Shown: one piece after another, positions 1-4,910 of the stretch
Position numbering within the stretch: position 1 is the first letter of the stretch
Layout: the number at the start of each line of letters is the position of its first letter
Assembly: GCA_021784615.1 (NCBI GenBank)
Contig: JAJYHU010000264.1
Location: 1-14,326 of the forward strand
Source of the DNA: Acidobacteriota bacterium
GTDB taxonomy: Bacteria > Acidobacteriota > Terriglobia > UBA7540
Direction of reading: 5' to 3'
Length of the DNA stretch: 14,326 bases
The notes under the pieces: model-generated
What the model was told of the DNA's origin: nothing
The model's database searches: none
What the model saw: only the letters and a program-made list of their open reading frames with translations
Made by a program: the position numbers and the translations under genes

Positions 1-435
1 GAACGCAGCGTGTACATGCGCTATTTCCACATGCTCTCATTGAGCCGGCGCACGGAGCATGAACGCCTGACCCGCATCTGCTTTATCGACTACGATCGCG
101 AGATGGCTTTGGTGGCTGAGCATACGGACCCCCAGACGGGAGCCAAGGAAATTCTGGGTGTCGGTCGGTTGAGCAAATTGCACGGGCTTCAGCGAGCGGA
201 AGTGGCCCTCGTTATCAGCGACCGATTTCAGCGAAAGGGATTGGGCACTGAACTGTTGAGCCGCCTTATCGAAATTGGCCGCAATGAAAAACTGGACTAC
301 ATTGTGGCGGAAATCCTTCGGGAGAATCCCGAAATGATGCGCATGGTTGAGAAAGTCGGCTTCCGGCTGGAATCGGGGGGAGAGGAATCAACGGTGAAAG
401 CCATTTTCGATCTGGCCACAGCCTTGATGAAGTAA
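1..435 (+). CDS. GNAT acetyltransferase domain, C-terminal end of a Pat/YfiQ-like protein (5' partial)
   Basis: The reading frame is open from base 1, so the true start lies beyond the left edge; the GTG at base 10 is internal to a conserved stretch and is not a believable start. The visible 144 codons form a GNAT fold: a segment with IDYDREMAL, then an acetyl-CoA pyrophosphate-binding loop QRKGLGT at about visible residues 77-83, then a helix and the closing NPEMMRMVEKVGF segment. This pattern is typical of the C-terminal acetyltransferase domain of ADP-forming acyl-CoA synthetase-like protein lysine acetyltransferases (Pat/YfiQ), which acetylate and often inactivate acyl-CoA synthetases. 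The synthetase-like part is not visible, so the fusion is inferred from the character of the GNAT domain. A stand-alone GNAT enzyme remains possible. It ends 14 bases before the stop of the convergent gene. Confidence 0.8.
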   Translation, partial: ERSVYMRYFHMLSLSRRTEHERLTRICFIDYDREMALVAEHTDPQTGAKEILGVGRLSKLHGLQRAEVALVISDRFQRKGLGTELLSRLIEIGRNEKLDYIVAEILRENPEMMRMVEKVGFRLESGGEESTVKAIFDLATALMK

Positions 436-449
436 TGATTGGGACCGAA

Positions 450-1313
450 TTAACGCACGAGGGGCAGAAATAGAACGGGAGTAAATAGCGCAAGGTCCAT
501 CAAGACGCGGAATTTGTCAGGGGAGATCTTTTCTTCCTTATAACCCAAGAGAACAAATGTTGCGGCGCTTAGGCCTTCAGCAGCCGGAAGCATCCAATCG
601 AGATAGCCGCGGCCGGCTATAGCGACCATGGCTGCAAGCAGGGCGGTAACGGACGCGACCAGCATCATATGTCGTCCCATCCACACCGTCCAGGGATGAG
701 GCGAATTGAATTGACGCTTACGCAGCCGGATCCATTCTGAAGACTCGATGGCGGCGCAGTTCAGCCAGCACAATTCCGTGAAGACCAGAAATGGCGCGAG
801 CAGGAGGATCCTCCTCGTGAGGACGTGCTCCCAGACCGGAAAACAGGTTCCCACCCCAAACAAGATTCCAACCAGCATTTCCTTTGGGATTCCTGCATTG
901 TTTTTGGGCCCTTGCAAATGGACCAGAAAAAAATAAAGCCCCACCACCAGCAGGATGATCAATCCGCTGCGGAAGGTTTGGGGTCCCAATTGTGTCCACG
1001 CGATCCACCAGGCAAGCAGGAAGACCGCGCAAAACGGCAACAAAAATGCCCATCGCCGCTTTCGATAAAACCCGTGTCGACCGGTCTCAATCCCTAGGTT
1101 CGGAGCCGTCAAGGTGTCAAGAAAACGGTCCGCCACGTAGATGAGCCACACGACGAGCCCCAGCAATAGAGTGATGCCGGGGCTGAGGCGGACATGGAAA
1201 CTGCGGGCAAAAAGCAGTTGCCAAAAAACCGCCACGGCAGGAGCGTCCAGGCTGAGCAGGGTCAGCCACAGGAGTGGGGAACGCGGCGTAACGCCGGTGG
1301 ACTTGGAAGGCAT
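450..1313 (-). CDS. Polytopic membrane protein, distantly UbiA-like
   Basis: About 287 residues with some seven or eight hydrophobic segments, so an inner-membrane protein. Near the N terminus a SLDAP segment and a WLIYVADRFLD segment give a DxxxD spacing (D62 and D66 from the chosen start). This recalls the first Asp-rich motif of UbiA-superfamily prenyltransferases, and the position after the second helix also fits. A second conserved-looking stretch, NCAAIESSEW, lies where the second Asp motif would be but carries Glu instead of Asp. The enzymatic role is therefore unproven. I chose the ATG at 1313 because AAGGGTG lies 8 bases upstream of it; an in-frame ATG at 1340 would add nine residues but has no spaced ribosome-binding site. 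It is transcribed away from the polysaccharide genes and converges on the GNAT gene, so a link to the polysaccharide pathway is not implied. Confidence 0.72.
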   Translation of the reverse strand: MPSKSTGVTPRSPLLWLTLLSLDAPAVAVFWQLLFARSFHVRLSPGITLLLGLVVWLIYVADRFLDTLTAPNLGIETGRHGFYRKRRWAFLLPFCAVFLLAWWIAWTQLGPQTFRSGLIILLVVGLYFFLVHLQGPKNNAGIPKEMLVGILFGVGTCFPVWEHVLTRRILLLAPFLVFTELCWLNCAAIESSEWIRLRKRQFNSPHPWTVWMGRHMMLVASVTALLAAMVAIAGRGYLDWMLPAAEGLSAATFVLLGYKEEKISPDKFRVLMDLALFTPVLFLPLVR

Positions 1314-1321
1314 GTTTGCGG

Positions 1322-1328
1322 CACCCTT
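1322..1328 (-). promoter_or_regulatory. Ribosome binding site favouring the start at 1313
   Basis: On the minus strand AAGGGTG sits 8 bases before the ATG at 1313. The upstream in-frame ATG at 1340 has only GGA directly abutting it, which is too close to work as a normal Shine-Dalgarno site. Confidence 0.5.
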
Positions 1329-1357
1329 ATTGATTGTCATTCCAAACTTATCATTTC

Positions 1358-1386
1358 ATTATCTTGAAAATCAGCAATATTGTCTT
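1358..1386 (-). promoter_or_regulatory. Possible sigma-70-type promoter for the minus-strand membrane protein gene
   Basis: On the minus strand AAGACA (1386-1381) and GATAAT (1363-1358) are separated by 17 bases, matching the -35 and -10 consensus at 4/6 and 5/6. Transcription would begin near 1351, about 40 bases before the preferred start at 1313. An inverted repeat, CTTGAA at 1363-1368 with TTCAAG at 1385-1390, brackets the spacer. This is a motif match only. Confidence 0.35.
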
Positions 1387-1503
1387 CAAGACATCGCAAG
1401 CACGGGCTGATTCTTAATCCTGGAGAAAAACCGAATAACCAGATGCGCAAGAGGGGTTGTGCGATTCCTGCTGTTTGGATCTCACTCCTTGGCCGGCGCT
1501 AAA

Positions 1504-1523
1504 GTAATCATCAAGGTAATTAC
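1504..1523 (+). repeat. GTAAT inverted repeat with embedded GTAATTAC palindrome
   Basis: GTAAT at 1504-1508 faces ATTAC at 1519-1523, and the right part is itself the 8-base palindrome GTAATTAC (1516-1523). It ends about 20 bases before the putative -35 of the LuxR-type gene, a position where an activator could bind. AT-rich short palindromes occur by chance, so this is a weak call. Confidence 0.25.
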
Positions 1524-1542
1524 AAATCGTGCAATTTTCTTA

Positions 1543-1571
1543 TTGACAAGATAACTCGTCGAGTGTAGCCT
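1543..1571 (+). promoter_or_regulatory. Putative promoter of the LuxR-type regulator with a dyad operator in the spacer
   Basis: A perfect -35 hexamer TTGACA (1543-1548) is followed after 17 bases by TAGCCT (1566-1571), which keeps the key T, A and last T of the -10 consensus. The spacer contains a perfect 11-base dyad, ACTCGTCGAGT (1554-1564), ending one base before the -10. The regulator start codon is at 1609, giving a short leader of roughly 30 bases. TATGAT at 1571-1576 also resembles a -10 but would leave a 22-base spacer, which is too long. A dyad between -35 and -10 is a common repressor or MerR-type operator position; the binding protein is unknown. Confidence 0.42.
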
Positions 1572-1608
1572 ATGATGCTTTTGGGAGCGTTCTGGTCAGG
1601 GAGGGGCC

Positions 1609-2316
1609 GTGAATGTTCTTTCTATTGGCATCATCAGCAGCCAAACCCTGGTGCGTAAGGGTTTGCTTGCTTTATTGGTTTCTTTGCCTTTTAGTGGTCT
1701 AGCCGTGGTGGTTGAAGCGAGTACGGTTTCTGACGGGACCGACAAGATCATTGCGACAAAGCCCGGGATCCTTCTGATCGACTGCGAACATTGTCCCGTT
1801 TGTTCCAATTGTATTCGTTACATCGGGGTGCTTTCACCCTCGACCAAATGTCTCTTGCTGACGGACGAAGTGGATGAGAAGTTCGCAGTCCAGGCGGTCC
1901 GCTGGGGGGCTTGGGGAATTGTGTCGAAGAGAGCCGAGCCACCGGTCATGCGGCAGGCAATCGACAAGCTTGCCAGAGGCGAGATGTGGTTTAACCATGG
2001 GATCATGGCGAAGGCGGTCCAGGCCCTCGTTCGCCGCAAGCCTGTTCAGGATTCGACGCTGGACCGGTTGACCCCGCGCGAGACCGAAGTGTTGGTTCTT
2101 CTCTCCCGGGGATTTCACAATAAACAAATCGCCAGCCGGCTATTTCTTTCGGAGAGTACTGTCAGGACATACATCGAGGCAATCTATCGAAAAACCGGGG
2201 TAAAAACAAGGGTTGAAGCCGCTCTCCGCTTCTACAAATTCACCGAGGTCCAGACTCCTGCTGCTGGCTTGGCTGCTAAAGGCCAATCCAAGGCGAGATC
2301 CCAATTACTGGATTAA
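1609..2316 (+). CDS. LuxR/NarL-type regulator with atypical, cysteine-rich receiver domain
   Basis: A 235-residue cytoplasmic transcription regulator with a receiver-like domain (about 3-125) and a LuxR-type helix-turn-helix (about 154-207, beginning LTPRETEVL and containing NKQIASRLF and STVRTYIEAIYRK). The receiver keeps the phospho-acceptor Asp at residue 58 (LLIDC), Thr85 and Lys107. The acidic pair that normally binds magnesium near the N terminus is replaced by Ser10-Ser11. Four cysteines at 59, 62, 65 and 68 form CxxCxxCxxC immediately after D58, with a fifth at 81. Classical phosphorylation is therefore doubtful, and a metal, iron-sulfur or redox input is possible (inference). The start is GTG at 1609, preceded by the purine-rich AGGGAGGGG. 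No histidine kinase gene adjoins it. A role in controlling the downstream polysaccharide genes is inferred from position only. Confidence 0.88.
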   Translation: MNVLSIGIISSQTLVRKGLLALLVSLPFSGLAVVVEASTVSDGTDKIIATKPGILLIDCEHCPVCSNCIRYIGVLSPSTKCLLLTDEVDEKFAVQAVRWGAWGIVSKRAEPPVMRQAIDKLARGEMWFNHGIMAKAVQALVRRKPVQDSTLDRLTPRETEVLVLLSRGFHNKQIASRLFLSESTVRTYIEAIYRKTGVKTRVEAALRFYKFTEVQTPAAGLAAKGQSKARSQLLD

Positions 2317-2354
2317 CGATCCCGAACCTGAATATTCAATCGGCTGGCTTATTT

Positions 2355-2378
2355 AGGCCTTTCCAGCCTTTCAGGCCT
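2355..2378 (+). repeat. AGGCCT inverted repeat containing a GCCTTTC direct repeat
   Basis: AGGCCT occurs at 2355-2360 and 2373-2378, giving a 6-pair stem with a 12-base loop, about 40 bases after the LuxR-type stop codon. GCCTTTC is also directly repeated inside (2357-2363 and 2366-2372). No T-run follows, so it is not a standard terminator. It could be a protein site or a 3'-UTR hairpin. Confidence 0.3.
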
Positions 2379-2425
2379 ATCAGTTTATCGAATGTCTACC
2401 CGCATTTAAACGATTAGAACATTAT

Positions 2426-2449
2426 CCTGTTTTCCAAGAAACAGGTTTT
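2426..2449 (+). terminator. Possible weak intrinsic terminator after the LuxR-type gene
   Basis: CCTGTTT (2426-2432) and AAACAGG (2439-2445) form a perfect 7-pair stem with a 6-base loop, followed directly by TTTT. It lies about 110 bases after the LuxR-type stop and ahead of the PilZ-like gene, where termination makes sense. The stem is AT-rich and the T-run short, so efficiency would be modest. Confidence 0.38.
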
Positions 2450-2470
2450 CCCGAATTCAAAAACTCAAGT

Positions 2471-2483
2471 CAGTAGCCTACTG
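2471..2483 (+). promoter_or_regulatory. Perfect dyad CAGTAG-C-CTACTG, candidate operator
   Basis: A 13-base sequence with 6-base arms and one central base, perfectly symmetric. It lies in the non-coding stretch between the putative terminator and the PilZ-like gene. A one-base centre rules out an ordinary RNA hairpin using all pairs, so a dimeric DNA-binding protein site is the more natural reading. I found no convincing -35/-10 pair around it. Confidence 0.3.
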
Positions 2484-2531
2484 GTAACGCAACATCTTAA
2501 ACCGTTTGGCCTGAAATCCGTTGGGGGCCGA

Positions 2532-2572
2532 TCCGCACTCCTTACCGACATTCGTCGGGGATCGAGTACGGA
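2532..2572 (+). ncRNA. Long compound hairpin in the leader of the PilZ-like gene
   Basis: The outer arms 2532-2540 and 2564-2572 pair at 8 of 9 positions, with one C-A mismatch. The inner arms CCGAC (2545-2549) and GTCGG (2554-2558) close a 4-base ATTC loop, with CTTA and a 5-base strand forming an internal loop between the two helices. No T-run follows, so it is not a terminator. It would lie in the 5' leader about 80 bases before the preferred start at 2654. I could not match it to a known riboswitch class, including the c-di-GMP-I consensus. It may be a structured leader element or a tandem DNA dyad. Confidence 0.35.
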
Positions 2573-2653
2573 CCTTTGCACAATCTCCCGACAAATGACG
2601 GGGCTAACTTTCATCCTTTTGTTCGGTTGTGCGGAAGACCTCAGTGGGGCAAG

Positions 2654-3058
2654 ATGCAGGGCTTGGTGAGACCCAGACAAATGTGCGAAGCCGGTCGGGG
2701 ACGACAATCCGAGGAATCGAAGCAGCCGACCCGCCGACTGCAAATCTCGGTTCCAGTTAAGGCTAAGGTTCAGACCGACCGAGGAGTCAGAGAATTCAAA
2801 GGCCGTCTCGAGGAGATTGGGGAAGGGAATGCGCGGATTTGCTTTGACCATCCCTTAGCTGAAGGCACGGAACTCATGGTTTTTATTGAGTTCGCAGACA
2901 GAGGCGGCCGGGAAATAGAGTTTCGGTACGAAGGCAAAGTTGTATCCCCATTTTATGATTCCTGGTATGAAGTCGCGGTGGACTTTGAAGAAAACGTTGC
3001 CATATCGGGGGCGCATGCAAGAGAAATCCTTTCAGAGCTTTTCCCGGAAGAAGGCTGA
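2654..3058 (+). CDS. Small PilZ-like domain protein with degenerate c-di-GMP signature
   Basis: About 134 residues from ATG 2654; ATG 2681 and TTG 2576 are alternatives. The central part (about residues 25-115) has the length and beta-rich alternation of a PilZ domain: a basic TRRLQISVPVKA entry, a strand-turn GRLEEIGEGNARICF, a LAEGTELMVFIEF strand and a closing WYEVAVDFEE segment. The c-di-GMP signature is poor. RxxxR is reduced to an Arg pair, and the [D/N]xSxxG turn appears as E-I-G-E-G-N. It may therefore be a non-binding PilZ or a PilZ-like adaptor. PilZ proteins often control exopolysaccharide output, and this gene sits just before the polysaccharide operon, so a regulatory role is plausible but inferred. 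Spacing to the next gene is 128 bases. Confidence 0.62.
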   Translation: MQGLVRPRQMCEAGRGRQSEESKQPTRRLQISVPVKAKVQTDRGVREFKGRLEEIGEGNARICFDHPLAEGTELMVFIEFADRGGREIEFRYEGKVVSPFYDSWYEVAVDFEENVAISGAHAREILSELFPEEG

Positions 3059-3186
3059 GATCCATTTTCAAAATAGTTTTCGGAAACGCTGAAAGGTCTG
3101 GTGCGATGGGGCAGTCAGAAGAGTTCTAGCATCGTTCAAAATTCAGGTTGCAGAGGGATGCGGGGAAAGTATTCCTGTAACTCACA

Positions 3187-3771
3187 ATGCGGAGCTTTGA
3201 GCAAATTAGAAGCCGAATCACCCCGGCAATCCCGTCCGCATCATGGTTTGCGGTTTACACGCGCCACCAGCACGAAAAGTCGGTAGCCAGGTTTCTTGCC
3301 GGGAACGGAGTGGAAACCTTCCTGCCCCTCTATAACACCACCCACCGATGGAAAGACCGGATCAAGCAGCTATCGCAGCCGCTGTTTCCAAATTACGTGT
3401 TTATTTTTGCTCGAATTGACCGGCGCGCCGCGATCCTTCACGCCCCGGGAATCTACGATTTCGTGCGGCATGGCGGGTCACCGGCGCCCATACCGTTTGA
3501 GGAAATTGCGGCCGTCCGGCGGATCGTGGAGAAGGGCTTGTCTGTAGAGCCGCATCCCTTCCTGAGATTTGGGGACCGGGTCAGGCTTCGAACAGGCCCC
3601 TTGGAAGGAATGGAAGGCATTCTCGTTCGCAAGAAGACCCTCTATCGCCTGGTTATTTCCGTTGAGCTTCTGGTGCGATCGGTTGCCGTGGAAGTTGACG
3701 CAGTCGATATTGAACGCGTTGCGGGCGATGATGCAGGAAGCAGATGCTTTGCCCAATGGGAAACCGCTTGA
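3187..3771 (+). CDS. NusG-paralogue transcription antiterminator (RfaH/UpxY/LoaP-like)
   Basis: A 194-residue protein with an N-terminal NGN domain (about 19-117) and a KOW domain (about 128-176). The NGN domain starts with WFAVYTRHQHEKSVARFL and has FLPLY followed by PLFPNYVFIF, the hallmark of NusG relatives that bind RNA polymerase. The KOW domain contains FGDRVRLRTGPLEGMEGILVR. Specialised NusG paralogues encoded first in polysaccharide operons (UpxY in Bacteroides, LoaP in Firmicutes, RfaH in enterobacteria) suppress pausing or termination so that the long operon is completed; that is the expected role here. The ATG at 3187 is the only sensible start, but it has no Shine-Dalgarno sequence in range. 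The 3' end overlaps the export gene by 28 bases, which suggests translational coupling. Confidence 0.9.
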   Translation: MRSFEQIRSRITPAIPSASWFAVYTRHQHEKSVARFLAGNGVETFLPLYNTTHRWKDRIKQLSQPLFPNYVFIFARIDRRAAILHAPGIYDFVRHGGSPAPIPFEEIAAVRRIVEKGLSVEPHPFLRFGDRVRLRTGPLEGMEGILVRKKTLYRLVISVELLVRSVAVEVDAVDIERVAGDDAGSRCFAQWETA

Positions 3772-4868
3772 AGCTGACATTGACGGCACGAACCGCCTCC
3801 AGGGCGAAGCTAGCTGTTTCGCCCGGTTGCGGTAGAGTGCATTGCCGCCTGGCCGCGCTTCTAAGCATGGTCCTGTGCTATCCCCTGCCGGGCTTGCGCG
3901 GCCAAACGATTGCGCCGAACAAAGAGCTGAAAATCCCGGCTGCGCACTTTCGCCAAAACCTGACATCCAGCCCGGCTGGAGTTGTCCCCGAGTACATCAT
4001 AGCTGCGGATGACGTGCTGGATGTGGACGTTGTCGACGTGCCTGAATTGACCCGGGATTATCGGGTGAGCCCCGAAGGAACGATCACCCTTCCTCTCCTT
4101 TCTTCACCCATCACCGCCGAGGGATTAAGCCTCGACGGGCTTTCGGCCGTCATTTCGAGTAGGCTCCGCGTTGCGGAGTTGGTGACCCATCCTCACGTGG
4201 TGGTCACGGTCAAATCCTCGCAGGCACATGCCGTGGCCATTTGGGGTGCCGTCCAAAATCCGCAGATCTATCCCACGTTCGGTCCCGTGTCGCTGCTTGA
4301 CATCCTGTCACAGGCGGGAGGCCTCGCTCCGGACGCCGGCGACACGGCCGTCATTACGCGCGGTGACGAGGCATTGCGGGCATCGTGGATGGACGAGGGC
4401 CCGGGATACTCTGCTTCCGGCTCGGGCACGACCGAAGTAAATTTGAGAAAGTTGGTTGCCACCGGCGACCCGCGCATGAACGTCAGGATCTATCCGGGTG
4501 ACAAGGTTACTGTCCAGCGCGCCGGAGTGGTTTACGTTGTGGGCGCCGTGCTCCGTCCCGGCGGGTTTACCCTGAACAGCGAGCGCGAAAACATGACCGT
4601 TCTTCAAGCCGTGGCGCTGGGAGAAGGATTGAAATCCACGGCGCTTCAAAAGAAGGTCATGATTATTCGGCGTGGGCGGCAATTCCCAACGGGGCGGGAA
4701 GAGGTTGCCGTCAATCTCAAAAAGATTTTGGCGGGCCACGCCTCAGATCCTGTTCTTCGGGCCAATGACATCCTTTTTGTCCCCGACAGCGCCTCGAAGG
4801 TGGCGCTCCACCGGGGTGCCGAAGCTGCCATTCAGATTGCCACCGGTGTTATCATCTGGCGCCGCTGA
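3744..4868 (+). CDS. Wza-like polysaccharide export protein with SLBB domains
   Basis: Up to 374 residues. A hydrophobic signal-peptide-like stretch (LAALLSMVLCYPLPGL, residues 37-51) precedes the Poly_export (PF02563-type) domain at about 83-157, which has AADDVLDVDVVDVPELTRDYRVSPEGTI-like features. Two SLBB-type repeats follow, around 163-206 and 262-309 (AIWGAVQNPQIYP and VYVVGAVLRPGGF). The end, VALHRGAEAAIQIATGVIIW, could form the C-terminal helix that spans the outer membrane in Wza. There is no good lipobox before Cys45. Function: the periplasmic/outer-membrane channel for polymer export, partner of the Wzc-like protein downstream. The ATG at 3744 has AGGAAG just upstream. However, the GTG at 3837 would give a much cleaner Sec signal peptide (about 20 residues), so the true start is uncertain. 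The gap to the next gene is about 40 bases. Confidence 0.9.
   Translation: MLCPMGNRLKLTLTARTASRAKLAVSPGCGRVHCRLAALLSMVLCYPLPGLRGQTIAPNKELKIPAAHFRQNLTSSPAGVVPEYIIAADDVLDVDVVDVPELTRDYRVSPEGTITLPLLSSPITAEGLSLDGLSAVISSRLRVAELVTHPHVVVTVKSSQAHAVAIWGAVQNPQIYPTFGPVSLLDILSQAGGLAPDAGDTAVITRGDEALRASWMDEGPGYSASGSGTTEVNLRKLVATGDPRMNVRIYPGDKVTVQRAGVVYVVGAVLRPGGFTLNSERENMTVLQAVALGEGLKSTALQKKVMIIRRGRQFPTGREEVAVNLKKILAGHASDPVLRANDILFVPDSASKVALHRGAEAAIQIATGVIIWRR
3828..3839 (+). promoter_or_regulatory. ops-like element near the head of the polysaccharide operon
   Basis: TGCGGTAGAGTG matches the RfaH-recruiting ops 12-mer GGCGGTAGCGTG at 10 of 12 positions, in the sense orientation, 57 bases after the stop of the NusG-paralogue gene. 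The last three bases are a possible alternative GTG start of the export protein. RfaH-type ops is known from Proteobacteria, and paralogues in other phyla may use different sites. A 10/12 match is expected about once by chance in a window of this size on both strands, so the support is its position. Confidence 0.25.
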
Positions 4869-4910
4869 ACCGGTTGTTTTTTGACCTGCGCACAAAATTG
4901 AGTGACAACG

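Larger units (their letters stand above)
2317..2653. other. 337-base non-coding region between the LuxR-type and PilZ-like genes
   Basis: No convincing gene is present. The stretch holds the AGGCCT repeat, the weak terminator hairpin, the CAGTAG dyad and the compound hairpin, each listed separately. An in-frame TTG at 2576 would extend the PilZ-like protein upstream by 26 residues, but those residues do not look like a domain and no ribosome-binding site precedes the TTG. No clear sigma-70 promoter was seen. Confidence 0.5.

Noticed and set aside
2454..2650. c-di-GMP riboswitch before the PilZ-like gene
   Set aside because: The context invites it, but I could not find the conserved GEMM-I core segments or tetraloop-receptor arrangement; only unrelated hairpins are visible.
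3148..3175. TTGCAG-16-TATTCC as promoter of the NusG-paralogue operon
   Set aside because: Only 3/6 matches in each hexamer; the transcript would start almost at the start codon. No better candidate was found, so no promoter was annotated here.
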